A DNA stretch of 64,000 bases from an uncultured Bartonella sp. (GTDB lineage: Bacteria > Pseudomonadota > Alphaproteobacteria > Rhizobiales > Rhizobiaceae): positions 513,427 to 577,426 of the forward strand of contig CAMLBF010000001.1 of assembly GCA_946478235.1 (NCBI GenBank), read 5' to 3'. Shown one piece after another: positions 9,364-18,710 of the stretch (the first letter of the stretch is position 1; the number at the start of each line of letters is the position of its first letter). The notes under the pieces were generated by a model that saw only the letters and a program-made list of their open reading frames with translations, did no database searches and was not told the origin of the DNA. A program made the translations under genes and the position numbers.

Positions 9364-9508
9364 GACCATAGCTGATCGAAAAGCCTACATTTGAAATGTA
9401 GCTATCTATTGTCGATATGTTTTCGTTGGTCATGTTCATAATAGTGCTGATATTGCATATCATTGTGACACACGCAAATGAATTTATCCAGTAATCACCA
9501 ACTGTTGT

Positions 9509-10084
9509 TTATTTCATAATAGAATGTCGAAGCTCATTTAATAATAAAGCTGTTTTCATATCATTGATAATATTATTATCGAGAAGTTCAAAAGCATCGG
9601 TTACAGTTTTCTCTATAACTTCAATACTCTCCCCTTCTTTAATCAATCCACCACCACGGCTAAATTTGTCATCGGGACAATAGTCTGCCAGAAATAACGA
9701 CAATTGTTCTGTCGAGAAGCCTGGCGTCGTAAAACCTCTAAAAGCCAATGTCAGATTATGGACATGATAGCCCAATTCTTCTCTAGCCTCTCGTAAAACA
9801 GCTTGTTCATCGGTTTCTCCTGCATCAACCAGTCCTGCGCATGCCTCCAATATCGACATTTGTCCGCTAACGAGATAGGCAGGCGCCCGAAATTGCTTAA
9901 TCAAAAGAACGGTTTTGCGTTCCTTGTCATAAGGCAATACGGCGACTGCCGGACGGTTATGGTAAGTTTCACGCCGCTGCTTACTCCAACGACCATCATG
10001 TTCCTGCTGCTCAAACGAAACATCGGTGAGCTTTGTCCAATTATCGGAAAGTGTGGTTTGTTGCAGGTTTCTGATCTTTACCAT
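9509..10084 (-). CDS. Nudix hydrolase of the NudK / ADP-ribose pyrophosphatase group
   Basis: 191 residues. The Nudix box is complete at residues 84-106: G-x5-E-x7-REAREELGY, carrying the metal-binding REx2EE motif. The segment FRAPAYLVSGQ before it is typical of the TIGR00052 family, which includes ADP-ribose pyrophosphatase and GDP-mannose hydrolase NudK. The exact nucleotide substrate is not readable. The gene starts seven bases after the stop of the cation diffusion facilitator gene, so it is probably the last gene of the trpEG transcript. Confidence 0.85.
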   Translation of the reverse strand: MVKIRNLQQTTLSDNWTKLTDVSFEQQEHDGRWSKQRRETYHNRPAVAVLPYDKERKTVLLIKQFRAPAYLVSGQMSILEACAGLVDAGETDEQAVLREAREELGYHVHNLTLAFRGFTTPGFSTEQLSLFLADYCPDDKFSRGGGLIKEGESIEVIEKTVTDAFELLDNNIINDMKTALLLNELRHSIMK

Positions 10085-10091
10085 GATAACC

Positions 10092-11000
10092 TCACGCGAT
10101 CGGAACCGCTGTTGTACCTAATGGTAGTTTGGCTTCTTCTTCCGGTTCTATATGAATAACTATTCGGGCATTTTCTATTTCAACTTTCAAGGCATCTTCA
10201 ATTCTATCGCAAATAGCATGGGCATCTCCCACACTCATTGCCGAAGGAACAACCAAATGGAATTCAATGAAAGTAACTTGCCCTGCAACTCTTGTTTTTA
10301 GGTCATGCGCCTCTATCGCTCCAGCCGCGTGGGACGAAATAATATCACGAATGCGTATTGTTTCTTCAAGTTCGACACCGACATCCATCAACCCTTGAAC
10401 CGAGCTATTGATAACCTTCCAACCTTGCCAAAGAATATTGATCGCAACAATAATCGCCAAAACAGGATCTAAAATTGCCCAACCTGTCAGAATTGTTGCT
10501 AACAACCCCACCAGCACCCCAAACGATGTAAAGACATCGGTCAACAGATGAAGGCCGTCTGCCTTAAGCGCCGGTGAGCGGGAAATCTTACCTTGCCGCA
10601 ACAATAAAAGTGCCCAGACAGCATTTATCACACCAGCCAGAAGATTGATCCCCAACCCCATACCGGGTTGGTCTGGCAAATGTGCAGCACTCAGCGCTGA
10701 CCATGATTCCCGTAAAATCATAATGGCAGCAACAAAAATCATAGCCCCTTCAAACACCGCAGAAAAATACTCGGCCTTATGGTGCCCAAAAGGATGATCC
10801 CTGTCGGCGGGTTTCATGCTGATTTTAATAGCCCACCATGCTGCAATCGAAGCAATAACATTTACAATGGATTCCAATGCGTCTGAATAAAGCGCAACGG
10901 AATCCGTAATGTAATAGGCAAGATATTTAAGCAAAAATACAATAAGGGCGATCGGAATAGACCAAATCGCCAATCTTTTCACCCTTAAGTTTTCTTCCAT
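10092..11000 (-). CDS. cation diffusion facilitator (CDF) family metal transporter
   Basis: 302 residues. Six membrane helices precede a cytoplasmic C-terminal domain. The metal-site residues of the family are seen: YSDALES in TM2 (D-x3-E variant of the usual HxxxD site), the DHPFGHHKAEY loop after TM2-TM3, and ADGLHLLTDVF in TM5 (H-x3-D). The C-terminal half has the typical ferredoxin-like segment ending in VIHIEPEEEA. Such proteins export Zn, Fe, Mn or Co from the cytoplasm; the D-for-H change in TM2 is more common in Fe/Mn-type than in Zn-only members, but the ion is not certain. It starts two bases after the trpEG stop and is therefore co-transcribed with it. Confidence 0.88.
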   Translation of the reverse strand: MEENLRVKRLAIWSIPIALIVFLLKYLAYYITDSVALYSDALESIVNVIASIAAWWAIKISMKPADRDHPFGHHKAEYFSAVFEGAMIFVAAIMILRESWSALSAAHLPDQPGMGLGINLLAGVINAVWALLLLRQGKISRSPALKADGLHLLTDVFTSFGVLVGLLATILTGWAILDPVLAIIVAINILWQGWKVINSSVQGLMDVGVELEETIRIRDIISSHAAGAIEAHDLKTRVAGQVTFIEFHLVVPSAMSVGDAHAICDRIEDALKVEIENARIVIHIEPEEEAKLPLGTTAVPIA

Positions 11001-11002
11001 TG

Positions 11003-13177
11003 TCAGTTAACCTTTTTCCTCAGTTTGGAAACAACATTTTCAATCATGCGCATTCCGGCATCACCTCCGAGCGTCATAATTGATTCGGGGTGGAATTGTA
11101 CCGCAGCAATAGGTTCTTTCTTATGCTCAATTCCCATAATTATGCCATCAGCCGTTTTGGCTGTTACGATAAAATCTGAAGGCAAGTGGTCGGAATCTGC
11201 ATAAATCGAATGATAGCGCCCAACTGTAATTTCCGCCGGCAAACCATTAAAAACAGTTCCAGCCTCAACTATATTGATCCGTGATGGCTTACCATGCATC
11301 GGTAATTCCAATTGACGTAAAACACCGCCAAAAGATTCAACCAATGCTTGTAACCCAAGGCAAACACCAAAAATCGGAATATTGCGTTTTCTGGCTTTAG
11401 CGATCGTGTCATTACAATTAAAATCTTTCGGTGTACCGGGTCCAGGCGATAAAACAACAAGGTCGGGATTAAGCTCATCAAACACTTTTTCTGCAATGGG
11501 AGAGCGAAGCGTCGTTACATTTGCGCCAGTTTGTCTAAAATAATTGGCAAGCGTGTGAACGAAAGAATCTTCATGGTCAACCAATAAAATTGAACGTCCA
11601 ATACCAACTTTTTCTGGTTGGACATCGGGTTCATCGGCAGAATTTCTGGCACTATCACGGATAGCCGCAATCATCGCTGAAGCCTTCAACTCGGTTTCTG
11701 CTTCTTCATCTTCAGGATTGGAATCAAATAACAATGTGGCACCTGCGCGAACAGAAGCAATGCCGTCCTTAATGCGCACTGTCCGCAAGGTAAGACCGGT
11801 ATTCATATCACCATTGAAAAATATCATACCAACAGCACCGGCATACCAAGCACGTGGGCTTTTCTCATGATTTTCAATAAACCGCATCGCCCATAGTTTT
11901 GGTGCGCCCGTAACTGTTACAGCCCATGCGTGAGAAAGAAACGCATCAAATGCGTCTAAACCAGCGCGCAAACGCCCCTCAATATGGTCAACTGTATGAA
12001 TAAGCCGCGAATACATTTCAATTTGCCGACGCCCGATAACGCGAACAGACCCAGCTTCACATACGCGACTCTTGTCATTGCGGTCGACATCCGAACACAT
12101 GGTCAATTCGGATTCATCTTTTTTTGAATTCAACAATTTCAAAATTTGTTCAGAATCAGAAATTGCATCTTCGCCGCGCTTGATAGTTCCCGATATTGGG
12201 CAAGTTTCCACCCGTCGTCCGGTAACCCGTACAAACATTTCAGGAGAAGCCCCAACAAGATATTCCTGCTCGCCCAAATTGATAAAAAATGAATATGGCG
12301 ATGGGTTGGTAAGTTTCAAACGCCGACCAATGGCCGATGGTTTACGAGGACAGCTTTCAAAGAAAGTTTGCCCAGGAACCACTTCAAATAAATCGCCGCG
12401 TTTGAAACTTTCTTTTGCCTTACGCACAAGTTCGGCATATTCGCCACGTTTATAATCACCATTTGGCGGTGTTACAGTTGATGGCTTAAAGGCAACTTCA
12501 TGACTTTCACGCGGTATATTGACAGTATCTTTACCCGCATAGGCAAAATCATAATAATCTATCCATGCGCTAGCAGAATAGTGGTCAACAATTAATATCG
12601 AATCTGGCAAATATAACACCAGATCACGTTGATCGTCTGGCCGTTTAATTTTGAAATCTATAGGTTCAAATTGGAAAGCCAGATCATACCCAAATGCGCC
12701 ATAAAGTCCGAGATTATTATCCGTTGTCGAAAAGAACAAATCAACGATTGCACGCAATACAGTAAAAACTGATGGCATACGCGACCGTTCTTCTTCTGAA
12801 AAAACGGTTTCACTTTCTTTTACTCTTACTCGTAAGAGATTTAACTTTTTTTCAACAACAATAACCTCCGGCAATACTGTAACAATACTTATAATAGCTT
12901 CGAGCAAAACTTCACCACGTTTTGTCAAAGCCTCTATTTTCACATTGCGCCCTTGTGTGGTGATAACCACAGGTGGATCAACAATGCCGGAGTCCCAACG
13001 CGTATAGCGACCAGGATATTCATAATTTGATGAAAAAATTGCCCCACGGTGACTATCAAGATCGTCAATAAGCTTATCAATTGCACCTTCATACGCAATT
13101 TCTTTGCGCCGGCGTGTAACTGCTATACCGCCCTTGGTAATGTAATCAAGCCCGTTTTCCATCGCCATTTCTGTCAT
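11003..13177 (-). CDS. trpE(G): anthranilate synthase, fused TrpE-TrpG
   Basis: 724 residues. Residues 1-520 are the chorismate-binding TrpE component ([10 protein letters not shown], the [11 protein letters not shown] block, the PISGTIKRG loop, AVTVTGAPK and [13 protein letters not shown]). Residues from about 525 form the glutamine amidotransferase TrpG, with LSPGPGTP, the nucleophile in GVCLGLQ and the His-Glu pair in QFHPES. The enzyme makes anthranilate from chorismate and glutamine, the first step of tryptophan synthesis. Fusion of the two parts is characteristic of Rhizobiales. A GGAG element is eight bases in front of the ATG. Expression is controlled by the trpL attenuator about 60-170 bases upstream. 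Confidence 0.96.
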   Translation of the reverse strand: MTEMAMENGLDYITKGGIAVTRRRKEIAYEGAIDKLIDDLDSHRGAIFSSNYEYPGRYTRWDSGIVDPPVVITTQGRNVKIEALTKRGEVLLEAIISIVTVLPEVIVVEKKLNLLRVRVKESETVFSEEERSRMPSVFTVLRAIVDLFFSTTDNNLGLYGAFGYDLAFQFEPIDFKIKRPDDQRDLVLYLPDSILIVDHYSASAWIDYYDFAYAGKDTVNIPRESHEVAFKPSTVTPPNGDYKRGEYAELVRKAKESFKRGDLFEVVPGQTFFESCPRKPSAIGRRLKLTNPSPYSFFINLGEQEYLVGASPEMFVRVTGRRVETCPISGTIKRGEDAISDSEQILKLLNSKKDESELTMCSDVDRNDKSRVCEAGSVRVIGRRQIEMYSRLIHTVDHIEGRLRAGLDAFDAFLSHAWAVTVTGAPKLWAMRFIENHEKSPRAWYAGAVGMIFFNGDMNTGLTLRTVRIKDGIASVRAGATLLFDSNPEDEEAETELKASAMIAAIRDSARNSADEPDVQPEKVGIGRSILLVDHEDSFVHTLANYFRQTGANVTTLRSPIAEKVFDELNPDLVVLSPGPGTPKDFNCNDTIAKARKRNIPIFGVCLGLQALVESFGGVLRQLELPMHGKPSRINIVEAGTVFNGLPAEITVGRYHSIYADSDHLPSDFIVTAKTADGIIMGIEHKKEPIAAVQFHPESIMTLGGDAGMRMIENVVSKLRKKVN

Positions 13178-13233
13178 TTTAAAACTCCGTTATCCTTGTT
13201 GTTCGTGACGAATGCCAGCGCGGAGTATAGAAA

Positions 13234-13262
13234 AAGGCCGCCCGGTTTTCCGTCGCGGCCTT
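13234..13262 (-). terminator. trp attenuator terminator
   Basis: On the minus strand AAGGCCGC pairs with GCGGCCTT and is followed by a T run (TTTTTC). The left arm can instead pair with GCGGCC directly at the trpL stop codon (13297-13292), giving the antiterminator. This is the expected structure between trpL and trpE(G). Confidence 0.85.
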
Positions 13263-13296
13263 CGCAAATTTTTGCACAAAATGTCCCATTGGGCCG

Positions 13297-13344
13297 CTAT
13301 GAACGACCGCACCACCAAGCAGAGAATGAGCATTTGTACATCAT
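13297..13344 (-). CDS. trpL: trp leader peptide
   Basis: A 15-residue ORF on the minus strand, MMYKCSFSAWWCGRS, with two adjacent Trp codons (TGG TGG, 13312-13317); the second ATG at 13341 may be the real start. It stops with TAG immediately inside the antiterminator arm GCGGCC. When Trp-tRNA is scarce, ribosomes stall at the Trp codons and the terminator at 13234-13262 cannot form. In Sinorhizobium the corresponding attenuated RNA and peptide (rnTrpL, peTrpL) are also known to act in trans; whether that holds here cannot be read from sequence. Confidence 0.85.
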   Translation of the reverse strand: MMYKCSFSAWWCGRS

Positions 13345-13479
13345 GGTTTGCTTTTAGCCTTTTGCCCTCTTTGTTGCAATAGCAAAAATAAACACAAGAT
13401 GATCTATTCTTGTACTTCCTTACAAAAGGCAAGCAACCGATAGGTCTAAATAACTTAAAATGAGTATTTATAAAGATAA

Positions 13480-13615
13480 CAAAAGAAAAGTCCGGGCATT
13501 GGGGACCCGGACTTTTCCCCCCTATCCGATCAAGGGGAATACAGGCGCAGGAAATAGCGGGGGACCTAACGACCTGTAACCGTTTTAAAGAAAACTAGGT
13601 TCTTTATGTTCGGTA
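13480..13615 (-). ncRNA. candidate small RNA
   Basis: About 135 nt on the minus strand between the rsm22-like gene and trpL. It has its own sigma-70-like promoter (TTGACT, 16-base spacer, TATATT) with a predicted start near 13615, and ends in a strong terminator: an 11-base perfect stem AAAAGTCCGGG / CCCGGACTTTT at 13486-13516. The body contains several C-rich unpaired stretches (GGTCCCCCGC, TTTCCTGCGCC, TTCCCCTTG) and no ORF. C-rich loops that bind purine-rich ribosome-binding sites are usual in Hfq-dependent alphaproteobacterial sRNAs. I do not recognise the family. Confidence 0.6.
13486..13516 (-). terminator. rho-independent terminator of the candidate sRNA
   Basis: Perfect 11-base stem with a nine-base loop. 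In minus orientation it is followed by TTTTCTTTTG. Confidence 0.8.
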
Positions 13616-13621
13616 AGCAGT

Positions 13622-13649
13622 AATATATACCATCATTCGTAATAGTCAA
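13622..13649 (-). promoter_or_regulatory. sigma-70-type promoter of the candidate sRNA
   Basis: Minus strand: -35 TTGACT at 13649-13644, 16-base spacer, -10 TATATT at 13627-13622. It lies after the stop codon of the rsm22-like gene, so it does not serve that gene. Confidence 0.6.
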
Positions 13650-13677
13650 CTAATTTTACAACCTTAGGTTTATTTTT

Positions 13678-14643
13678 TTAAACTATACTTCCCCATAAAG
13701 TTTTTCTTGCCCGAATATATAGTTCTTTATTTTTTTTAGTGACTATTTCGTTGTTATATTGACCATTCGGTAAACAAATACTCAAATTTATCTTTCCAGA
13801 TGATTTTCTTGGTTGACTAATTACTCTGAAATAATGATGATTAACTTCATTTTTTGATAATGAAATATAAAAATACTTTTCATCTTCAAATGGAACTTCG
13901 GCTTGTTTGGTCATTCTATGGGTGCGTGTCCGCTCTACCCTTTGCGAAAAATGACACCAATTGGGTTCCTGTATTGGGCATTTAAGGGCATGTGGGCATG
14001 GCGCTACAAGAAATGCGCCTTGCGCTAAAAGCCTATCACGTTGCTCCATTAAACGTTTCCAGCCGGCAGGTGTTCCTGGTTCTATTAACACTAGGACAGA
14101 GCCGGTTTTTGTCCATAGCTGGTCAACCAATTTATTTCTGGTCACTGATTCGAGTTCGTCCAAAACATAAGACAACGTCACAAGATCAGCTTTTTCTAAA
14201 TCCAACATTGCTATGTCTTTAATGTTGGCATTTTTCCAGACAGGCGAGAACTCTAGCACTTGGGCAGCAAGGTTTTTGCCAAGTTCCATAATCTCATCAC
14301 TTTGTTCTATTAGGGTCGCTTGCGCTATTGATGGGAATACTTCACTCGCTGCCAATAGTGCAGTTGCTGGCCCTGCCCCGACATCAAGCTGACTCTTAGG
14401 CGAAAAATCCGGCATTATTTCTAGAGTAAATTTGAGTGCTGCAGTAACCGTCGCAAAAGTTGCAGGAAAGCGGGCTGCCATATAGGCAAGCGCTGCAATT
14501 CTGGAATTGAGATGCATTTGCCCATCACGCAATTCAGCCCTGTAACGGGTGGTAAGCCGCTCACTGGCCTTTCCAAGTTCAGATAAACTCGTTTCGTGAA
14601 AGAATTGGTTAATAACATTTTGTATATTAGCGGGAAGCTGCAT
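13678..14643 (-). CDS. small ribosomal subunit Rsm22-like methyltransferase
   Basis: 321 residues. The SAM-binding motif I is seen as LDVGAGPATALLAA (about residue 100). The C-terminal third carries the cysteine-rich motif of the Rsm22 family, CPHALKCP followed by WCHFSQRVERTR, which in the mitochondrial relative (METTL17/Rsm22) binds an iron-sulfur cluster. The family is linked to assembly of the small ribosomal subunit. The last ~60 residues are unusually rich in Ser/Lys/Asn. It is the most upstream gene of the minus-strand group but has its own transcription unit, separated from trpEG by the sRNA locus. Confidence 0.85.
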   Translation of the reverse strand: MQLPANIQNVINQFFHETSLSELGKASERLTTRYRAELRDGQMHLNSRIAALAYMAARFPATFATVTAALKFTLEIMPDFSPKSQLDVGAGPATALLAASEVFPSIAQATLIEQSDEIMELGKNLAAQVLEFSPVWKNANIKDIAMLDLEKADLVTLSYVLDELESVTRNKLVDQLWTKTGSVLVLIEPGTPAGWKRLMEQRDRLLAQGAFLVAPCPHALKCPIQEPNWCHFSQRVERTRTHRMTKQAEVPFEDEKYFYISLSKNEVNHHYFRVISQPRKSSGKINLSICLPNGQYNNEIVTKKNKELYIRARKTLWGSIV

Positions 14644-14742
14644 TATCTAATCCTGTTTTAAGGCTTTTATCATGAAGCTTATTTCATTCTTTATAGAAAT
14701 AGTCTAACTCGTTAATAGGCAAATTTTGTAGCAATTCAGGAG

Positions 14743-16542
14743 ATGCAGACAATCGTGTCTGGTGTTTTAAAAAAAATAGTGGTGTTGCTGACTACTTTGT
14801 TTCTCTCGTCCTTCGCTGCATTGGGAAATGAGCCTCAGTCATGCCAACAAATACGCTTTGCCGATACGGGCTGGACAGATATTTCTGCAACAACAGGCGT
14901 AGCTGTAACTTTGCTTAAGGCACTCGGCTATGAACCAGACACAAAAATTCTGTCTGTGCCTGTTACCTACGCATCTCTTTCAAGTGGTGACATTGATATA
15001 TTCCTTGGCTATTGGAACCCGTCCATGACGCCAGATTTGCAACCTTACTTAAATGATGGGAGCGTTGAGCTTTTACGTTATAATCTGACAGGCGCGAAAT
15101 ATACACTTGCAGTACCACAATTTGCCTATGATGCAGGGTTAAAGACATTTGACGATATCAGCCGTTTCGGCGCAGATCTTAAATATTCCATTTATGGGGT
15201 GGAGCCAGGCAATGATGGAAACCGTGTGATTCTGTCAATGTTGCATGACAAGGCTTATGGGCTAGACAATTTCCATATTATTGAAACATCTGAACAAGCC
15301 ATGCTTGCTGAAGTTGAAGCACGCATCAAAGAAAAAAAGCCTATCGTGTTTCTTGGCTGGGAACCACACCCGATGAATATGGATTTTAAAATTGCCTATT
15401 TATCCGGTGGCGACAAATATTTTGGTTCCAATTTTGGTAGCGCTAAAGTTGGCACGAATATACGTAAAGGTTATCGCCAAGAATGCCAGAATATCGGACA
15501 GTTTTTAGACAATCTGGTTTTTACCGTACCCATGGAAAACCAGCTTATGAGTGCGATCATTGATAAGGGTCTTGATCCTGAACATGCCGCACGACAATGG
15601 TTGCAAGCAAATCCTGAAATTTATAAATCATGGCTCGTCAATGTAAAAACCTTTGACGGGAAAGATGCGGTTGAAGCAGTCAATATTGCTTTGGGATCAC
15701 AAGATCCACAAACTCTATCGTCCTATAAAATTCCGGTCGGTAAAACTGCCAATACAATTGTAGAATGGCTAAAAAACCACTGTAGTTTGTTTTTTGCTAG
15801 CGTGAGATTTGGTTTGGATAGCCTGCTCAACAGCACGTTGTCCATCTTCTTGTGGCCAAACCCGATAGTGCTCATTGTGTTTTTAAGTTTCCTTGCATGG
15901 TTTAATCAGCGCAATTGGCGTGTTGTGCTGTTAACCGCATTAGGCTTTCTCTTCGTTATAAATCAGGGCTATTGGGTTGATACGATGGAAACCCTAACAC
16001 TCCTGTTCTGGTCATGCATTTTATGCATGGGCATTGGTGTACCAGTCGGTATAGCCTGTGCGCACCGACCAAGGATCTATCGGGCAATTCAGCCAATTCT
16101 CGATCTAATGCAGACATTGCCAACCTTTGTCTATCTTATCCCCGCCATTATATTTTTCCGCATCGGCATGGTGCCAGGATTAATAGCAACAATTGTTTTC
16201 GTGTTGCCCGCCCCTATACGTTTGACCCAACAAGGCATCGTATCAACCCCCAAATCATTGATAGAAGCCGGTAAAGCCTTTGGTAGCAACCGGCGTCAAA
16301 TCTTATGGAAAATCGAGTTTCCACATGCCATGCCCGAAATTCGCGCAGGCATGACACAAACCATTATGCTCTCTCTTTCAATGGTTGTCATTGCAGCGAC
16401 CGTGGGCGGCAATGGTTTAGGCGTCAAGGTTTATCGCGCCTTACAGCAACACGATGCAGCCATGGGATTTGAAGCCGGTTGCGTTATTGTCGTCGTGGCA
16501 ATTGTTTTGGATCGTCTGTTCCGCCCCGGAAAGGTGCGTTAA
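14743..16542 (+). CDS. choline ABC transporter, binding protein fused to permease (ChoX-ChoW)
   Basis: 599 residues in one uninterrupted frame. Residues 1-27 are a signal peptide. Residues ~30-315 match the glycine-betaine/choline binding protein ChoX (FADTGWTDISATTGVAV, then VFLGWEPHPMN). Residues ~335-597 match the permease ChoW, with several membrane helices, the LMQTLPTFVYLIPA helix and the EAA loop (EAGKAFGSNRRQILWKIEFP). In Sinorhizobium the two are separate genes (choX, choW). The ATG at 14743 directly abuts its AGGAG, which is too close; GTG at 14755 is a better spaced alternative start. The ATPase follows with no gap. The complex should import choline for betaine synthesis or phosphatidylcholine. 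Confidence 0.88.
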   Translation: MQTIVSGVLKKIVVLLTTLFLSSFAALGNEPQSCQQIRFADTGWTDISATTGVAVTLLKALGYEPDTKILSVPVTYASLSSGDIDIFLGYWNPSMTPDLQPYLNDGSVELLRYNLTGAKYTLAVPQFAYDAGLKTFDDISRFGADLKYSIYGVEPGNDGNRVILSMLHDKAYGLDNFHIIETSEQAMLAEVEARIKEKKPIVFLGWEPHPMNMDFKIAYLSGGDKYFGSNFGSAKVGTNIRKGYRQECQNIGQFLDNLVFTVPMENQLMSAIIDKGLDPEHAARQWLQANPEIYKSWLVNVKTFDGKDAVEAVNIALGSQDPQTLSSYKIPVGKTANTIVEWLKNHCSLFFASVRFGLDSLLNSTLSIFLWPNPIVLIVFLSFLAWFNQRNWRVVLLTALGFLFVINQGYWVDTMETLTLLFWSCILCMGIGVPVGIACAHRPRIYRAIQPILDLMQTLPTFVYLIPAIIFFRIGMVPGLIATIVFVLPAPIRLTQQGIVSTPKSLIEAGKAFGSNRRQILWKIEFPHAMPEIRAGMTQTIMLSLSMVVIAATVGGNGLGVKVYRALQQHDAAMGFEAGCVIVVVAIVLDRLFRPGKVR

Positions 16543-17583
16543 ATGGCTAGGGTAATCATTGATCGTGTCAGCGTTGTATTCGGAGCGAAAAAACAAGAAG
16601 CTTTAGCGCTAGCCCAGCAAGGGGCTTCACGCGCAGAAATTAAGAACGCAACCAATACGGTACTCGGTGTACATGAGTGCAGCCTTGAAATTTCAGAGGG
16701 TGAAACGCTTGTTCTCATGGGATTATCCGGATCAGGAAAATCAACGTTACTGAGAACCATCAATCGCCTGATTAAGCCGATAGAAGGGTCAATCTATGTT
16801 GGAAATACTGGACAAGAAATTGATGTAACAAATGCAACCTCGGAAAATTTGAGATTTGTTCGCACCCGTCTTGTCTCGATGGTATTTCAGCAATTCTGTT
16901 TGTTTCCGTGGCGCACAGTGGCGGACAATATTGGATTTGGTTTGGAAGTTGCTGGTTTTTCAAAAAAAGAACGGCAACTTATTATTGATGAACAACTGGA
17001 TATTGTTGGACTGCGCGAATGGGCAAACCGCATGGTCACTGAATTATCAGGCGGTATGCAACAACGCATCGGGCTTGCCCGTGCTTTTGCGACAGGTGCG
17101 CCGGTTTTGTTGATGGACGAGCCATTTTCTGCGCTTGATCCACTTATTCGCAATCACCTGCAAGATGAGCTTTTACAATTGCAACAGCGGCTCAATAAAA
17201 CATTGATTTTTGTTAGCCACGACCTTGATGAAGCAATCAAAATGGGCAATCGCATTGCCATTATGGAAGACGGAAGAATATTGCAATGCGGAAGCCCGCA
17301 GGAAATTGTTCTTTCTCCTGCAAACGATCATGTGGCAAAATTTGTGCGCCATATAAATCCTTTAAGTTTTTTAACAGCACGACATGTCATGCGTCCTTTA
17401 AACTACGATAATTCCAATATCTCAGTTGCAGCCATGGCCAAACCAGAAACCAGCTTGCCCGATTTAATCAGTGCATGCGATAAAAAAAGAGGCGCTATTG
17501 GGGTGGTTGAAAACGGTCGCGTAATCGGCTTAATCACGCATGATGATATTATCCATCATTTGGCAGAACATCAGAAACGATAA
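16543..17583 (+). CDS. choV: choline ABC transporter ATP-binding protein
   Basis: 346 residues. Walker A is GLSGSGKST (about residue 68), the Q-loop QQFCLFPWRTV, the signature LSGGMQQR, Walker B LLMDEPFSALD and the switch His in FVSHDLDEA. The C-terminal ~70 residues form a CBS-type domain ending with GVVENGRVIGLITHDD, as in ProV/OpuAA-type ATPases, where it may sense ionic strength. The ATG follows the TAA of the fused binding-protein/permease gene directly, so the two are translationally coupled. Confidence 0.93.
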   Translation: MARVIIDRVSVVFGAKKQEALALAQQGASRAEIKNATNTVLGVHECSLEISEGETLVLMGLSGSGKSTLLRTINRLIKPIEGSIYVGNTGQEIDVTNATSENLRFVRTRLVSMVFQQFCLFPWRTVADNIGFGLEVAGFSKKERQLIIDEQLDIVGLREWANRMVTELSGGMQQRIGLARAFATGAPVLLMDEPFSALDPLIRNHLQDELLQLQQRLNKTLIFVSHDLDEAIKMGNRIAIMEDGRILQCGSPQEIVLSPANDHVAKFVRHINPLSFLTARHVMRPLNYDNSNISVAAMAKPETSLPDLISACDKKRGAIGVVENGRVIGLITHDDIIHHLAEHQKR

Positions 17584-17591
17584 ATATTAAT

Positions 17592-18407
17592 ATGGATTTG
17601 AATATAATAACTATTAGTGACGCTGATGATCCACGTTTGGCGTCATATCGTGATATTCGTGAAAAGGATCTCGTTGGGCGAGACAAACATTTTATTGCAG
17701 AAGGAAAAGTTGTTCTCGCTAATTTATTAAAATCAAATCGTTTCTCTGCGCAGTCTTTGCTTGTTGTTGCCGGTCGTCTTTTAGGCCTAATGCCATTGCT
17801 CATGCAAACCCAGCCAACTTGCCCTATTTATTGTGTTCCACAAAAGATAATGGATACAATTGCCGGTTTTCATGTTCACCGCGGAATATTGGGCATTGGA
17901 GAACGAATTCAGGTACCTGATCTAACACAATTTTTAGAACACCTGCCAGAACAGGCTGTTGTTCCTGTGTTATGTGGTATTTCCAACCACGACAATATGG
18001 GATCCATATTCAGAAACGCTGCCGCTTTTGCCGCCGACGGTGTCATTCTTGACAAAACCTGCTGCGATCCACTTTATCGGAAAGCTATTCGCGTTTCTGT
18101 TGGGGCTGCATTGAAAACCCCTTACACACAAGGTGAAGATATCAAAACGATATTAAGTGCACTGCAACAGCATCATTTTCATATTTTTGCTCTGTCGCCC
18201 TCAGCACCCAATTATTTGAAAGATGCTGAGGTTGAAGACAGAGTGGCCTTGCTATTTGGAACAGAAGGCGACGGCTTGCCCGAATTTATCCTGCGTGATT
18301 TTGAAACATTACGCATTCCTATTGCCTATGATTTCGACAGCCTAAACGTTGCCACCGCAACTGGCTTAACACTTGCGCACTTTGCAAATCCCGACAAGCT
18401 GAATTAA
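17592..18407 (+). CDS. SpoU/TrmH family RNA 2'-O-methyltransferase
   Basis: 271 residues. The N-terminal part is the ribosomal L30e-like substrate-binding domain; the C-terminal SPOUT domain shows motif 1 (SNHDNMGSIFRNAAAF), motif 2 (LLFGTEGDGLP) and motif 3 (LNVATATGLTLAHF, replacing the usual SLNVS). It methylates a ribose in tRNA or 23S rRNA; the target is unknown. It starts eight bases after choV, so it may be co-transcribed. Confidence 0.88.
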   Translation: MDLNIITISDADDPRLASYRDIREKDLVGRDKHFIAEGKVVLANLLKSNRFSAQSLLVVAGRLLGLMPLLMQTQPTCPIYCVPQKIMDTIAGFHVHRGILGIGERIQVPDLTQFLEHLPEQAVVPVLCGISNHDNMGSIFRNAAAFAADGVILDKTCCDPLYRKAIRVSVGAALKTPYTQGEDIKTILSALQQHHFHIFALSPSAPNYLKDAEVEDRVALLFGTEGDGLPEFILRDFETLRIPIAYDFDSLNVATATGLTLAHFANPDKLN

Positions 18408-18710
18408 TCACGAGTGTGCCCTATCGCTTACATCACTAGAAGATCAGAATATAACCGGATATACTGGTCTATATAGAAACCCCATATGCGCTGAAGCGCC
18501 TACCCCAGCGAGCCTAAAGAGGCGATTAAAATCGTAGTGAAATTTTTCAAAAGTTGTTTCAGCGTAGTTGCGCAATCAATCGCTAATTGCCGCAATCAAC
18601 CAATCTGGCGCAGTCAATTATGTCAACTAAAGCGAAAACCCTAACCAAATATATCGACCGCTATAACAGAAGCCATATTTGTCGAAGATATATCCAACTA
18701 GACTTAAAAC
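18408..18710. other. intergenic region with a decayed copy of the mnmA 3' end
   Basis: No intact gene. Bases 18529-18563 match the last part of mnmA (18722-18756) at 31 of 35 positions in the same orientation. The rest contains degenerate repeats of CGCAATCAA (18572-18600) and no obvious terminator. Confidence 0.5.

Noticed and set aside
9241..9420. SAM-II or other known riboswitch in front of leuA
   Set aside because: I cannot fit the conserved core of any riboswitch known to me; alternative hairpins with a short ORF fit a leader peptide mechanism better.
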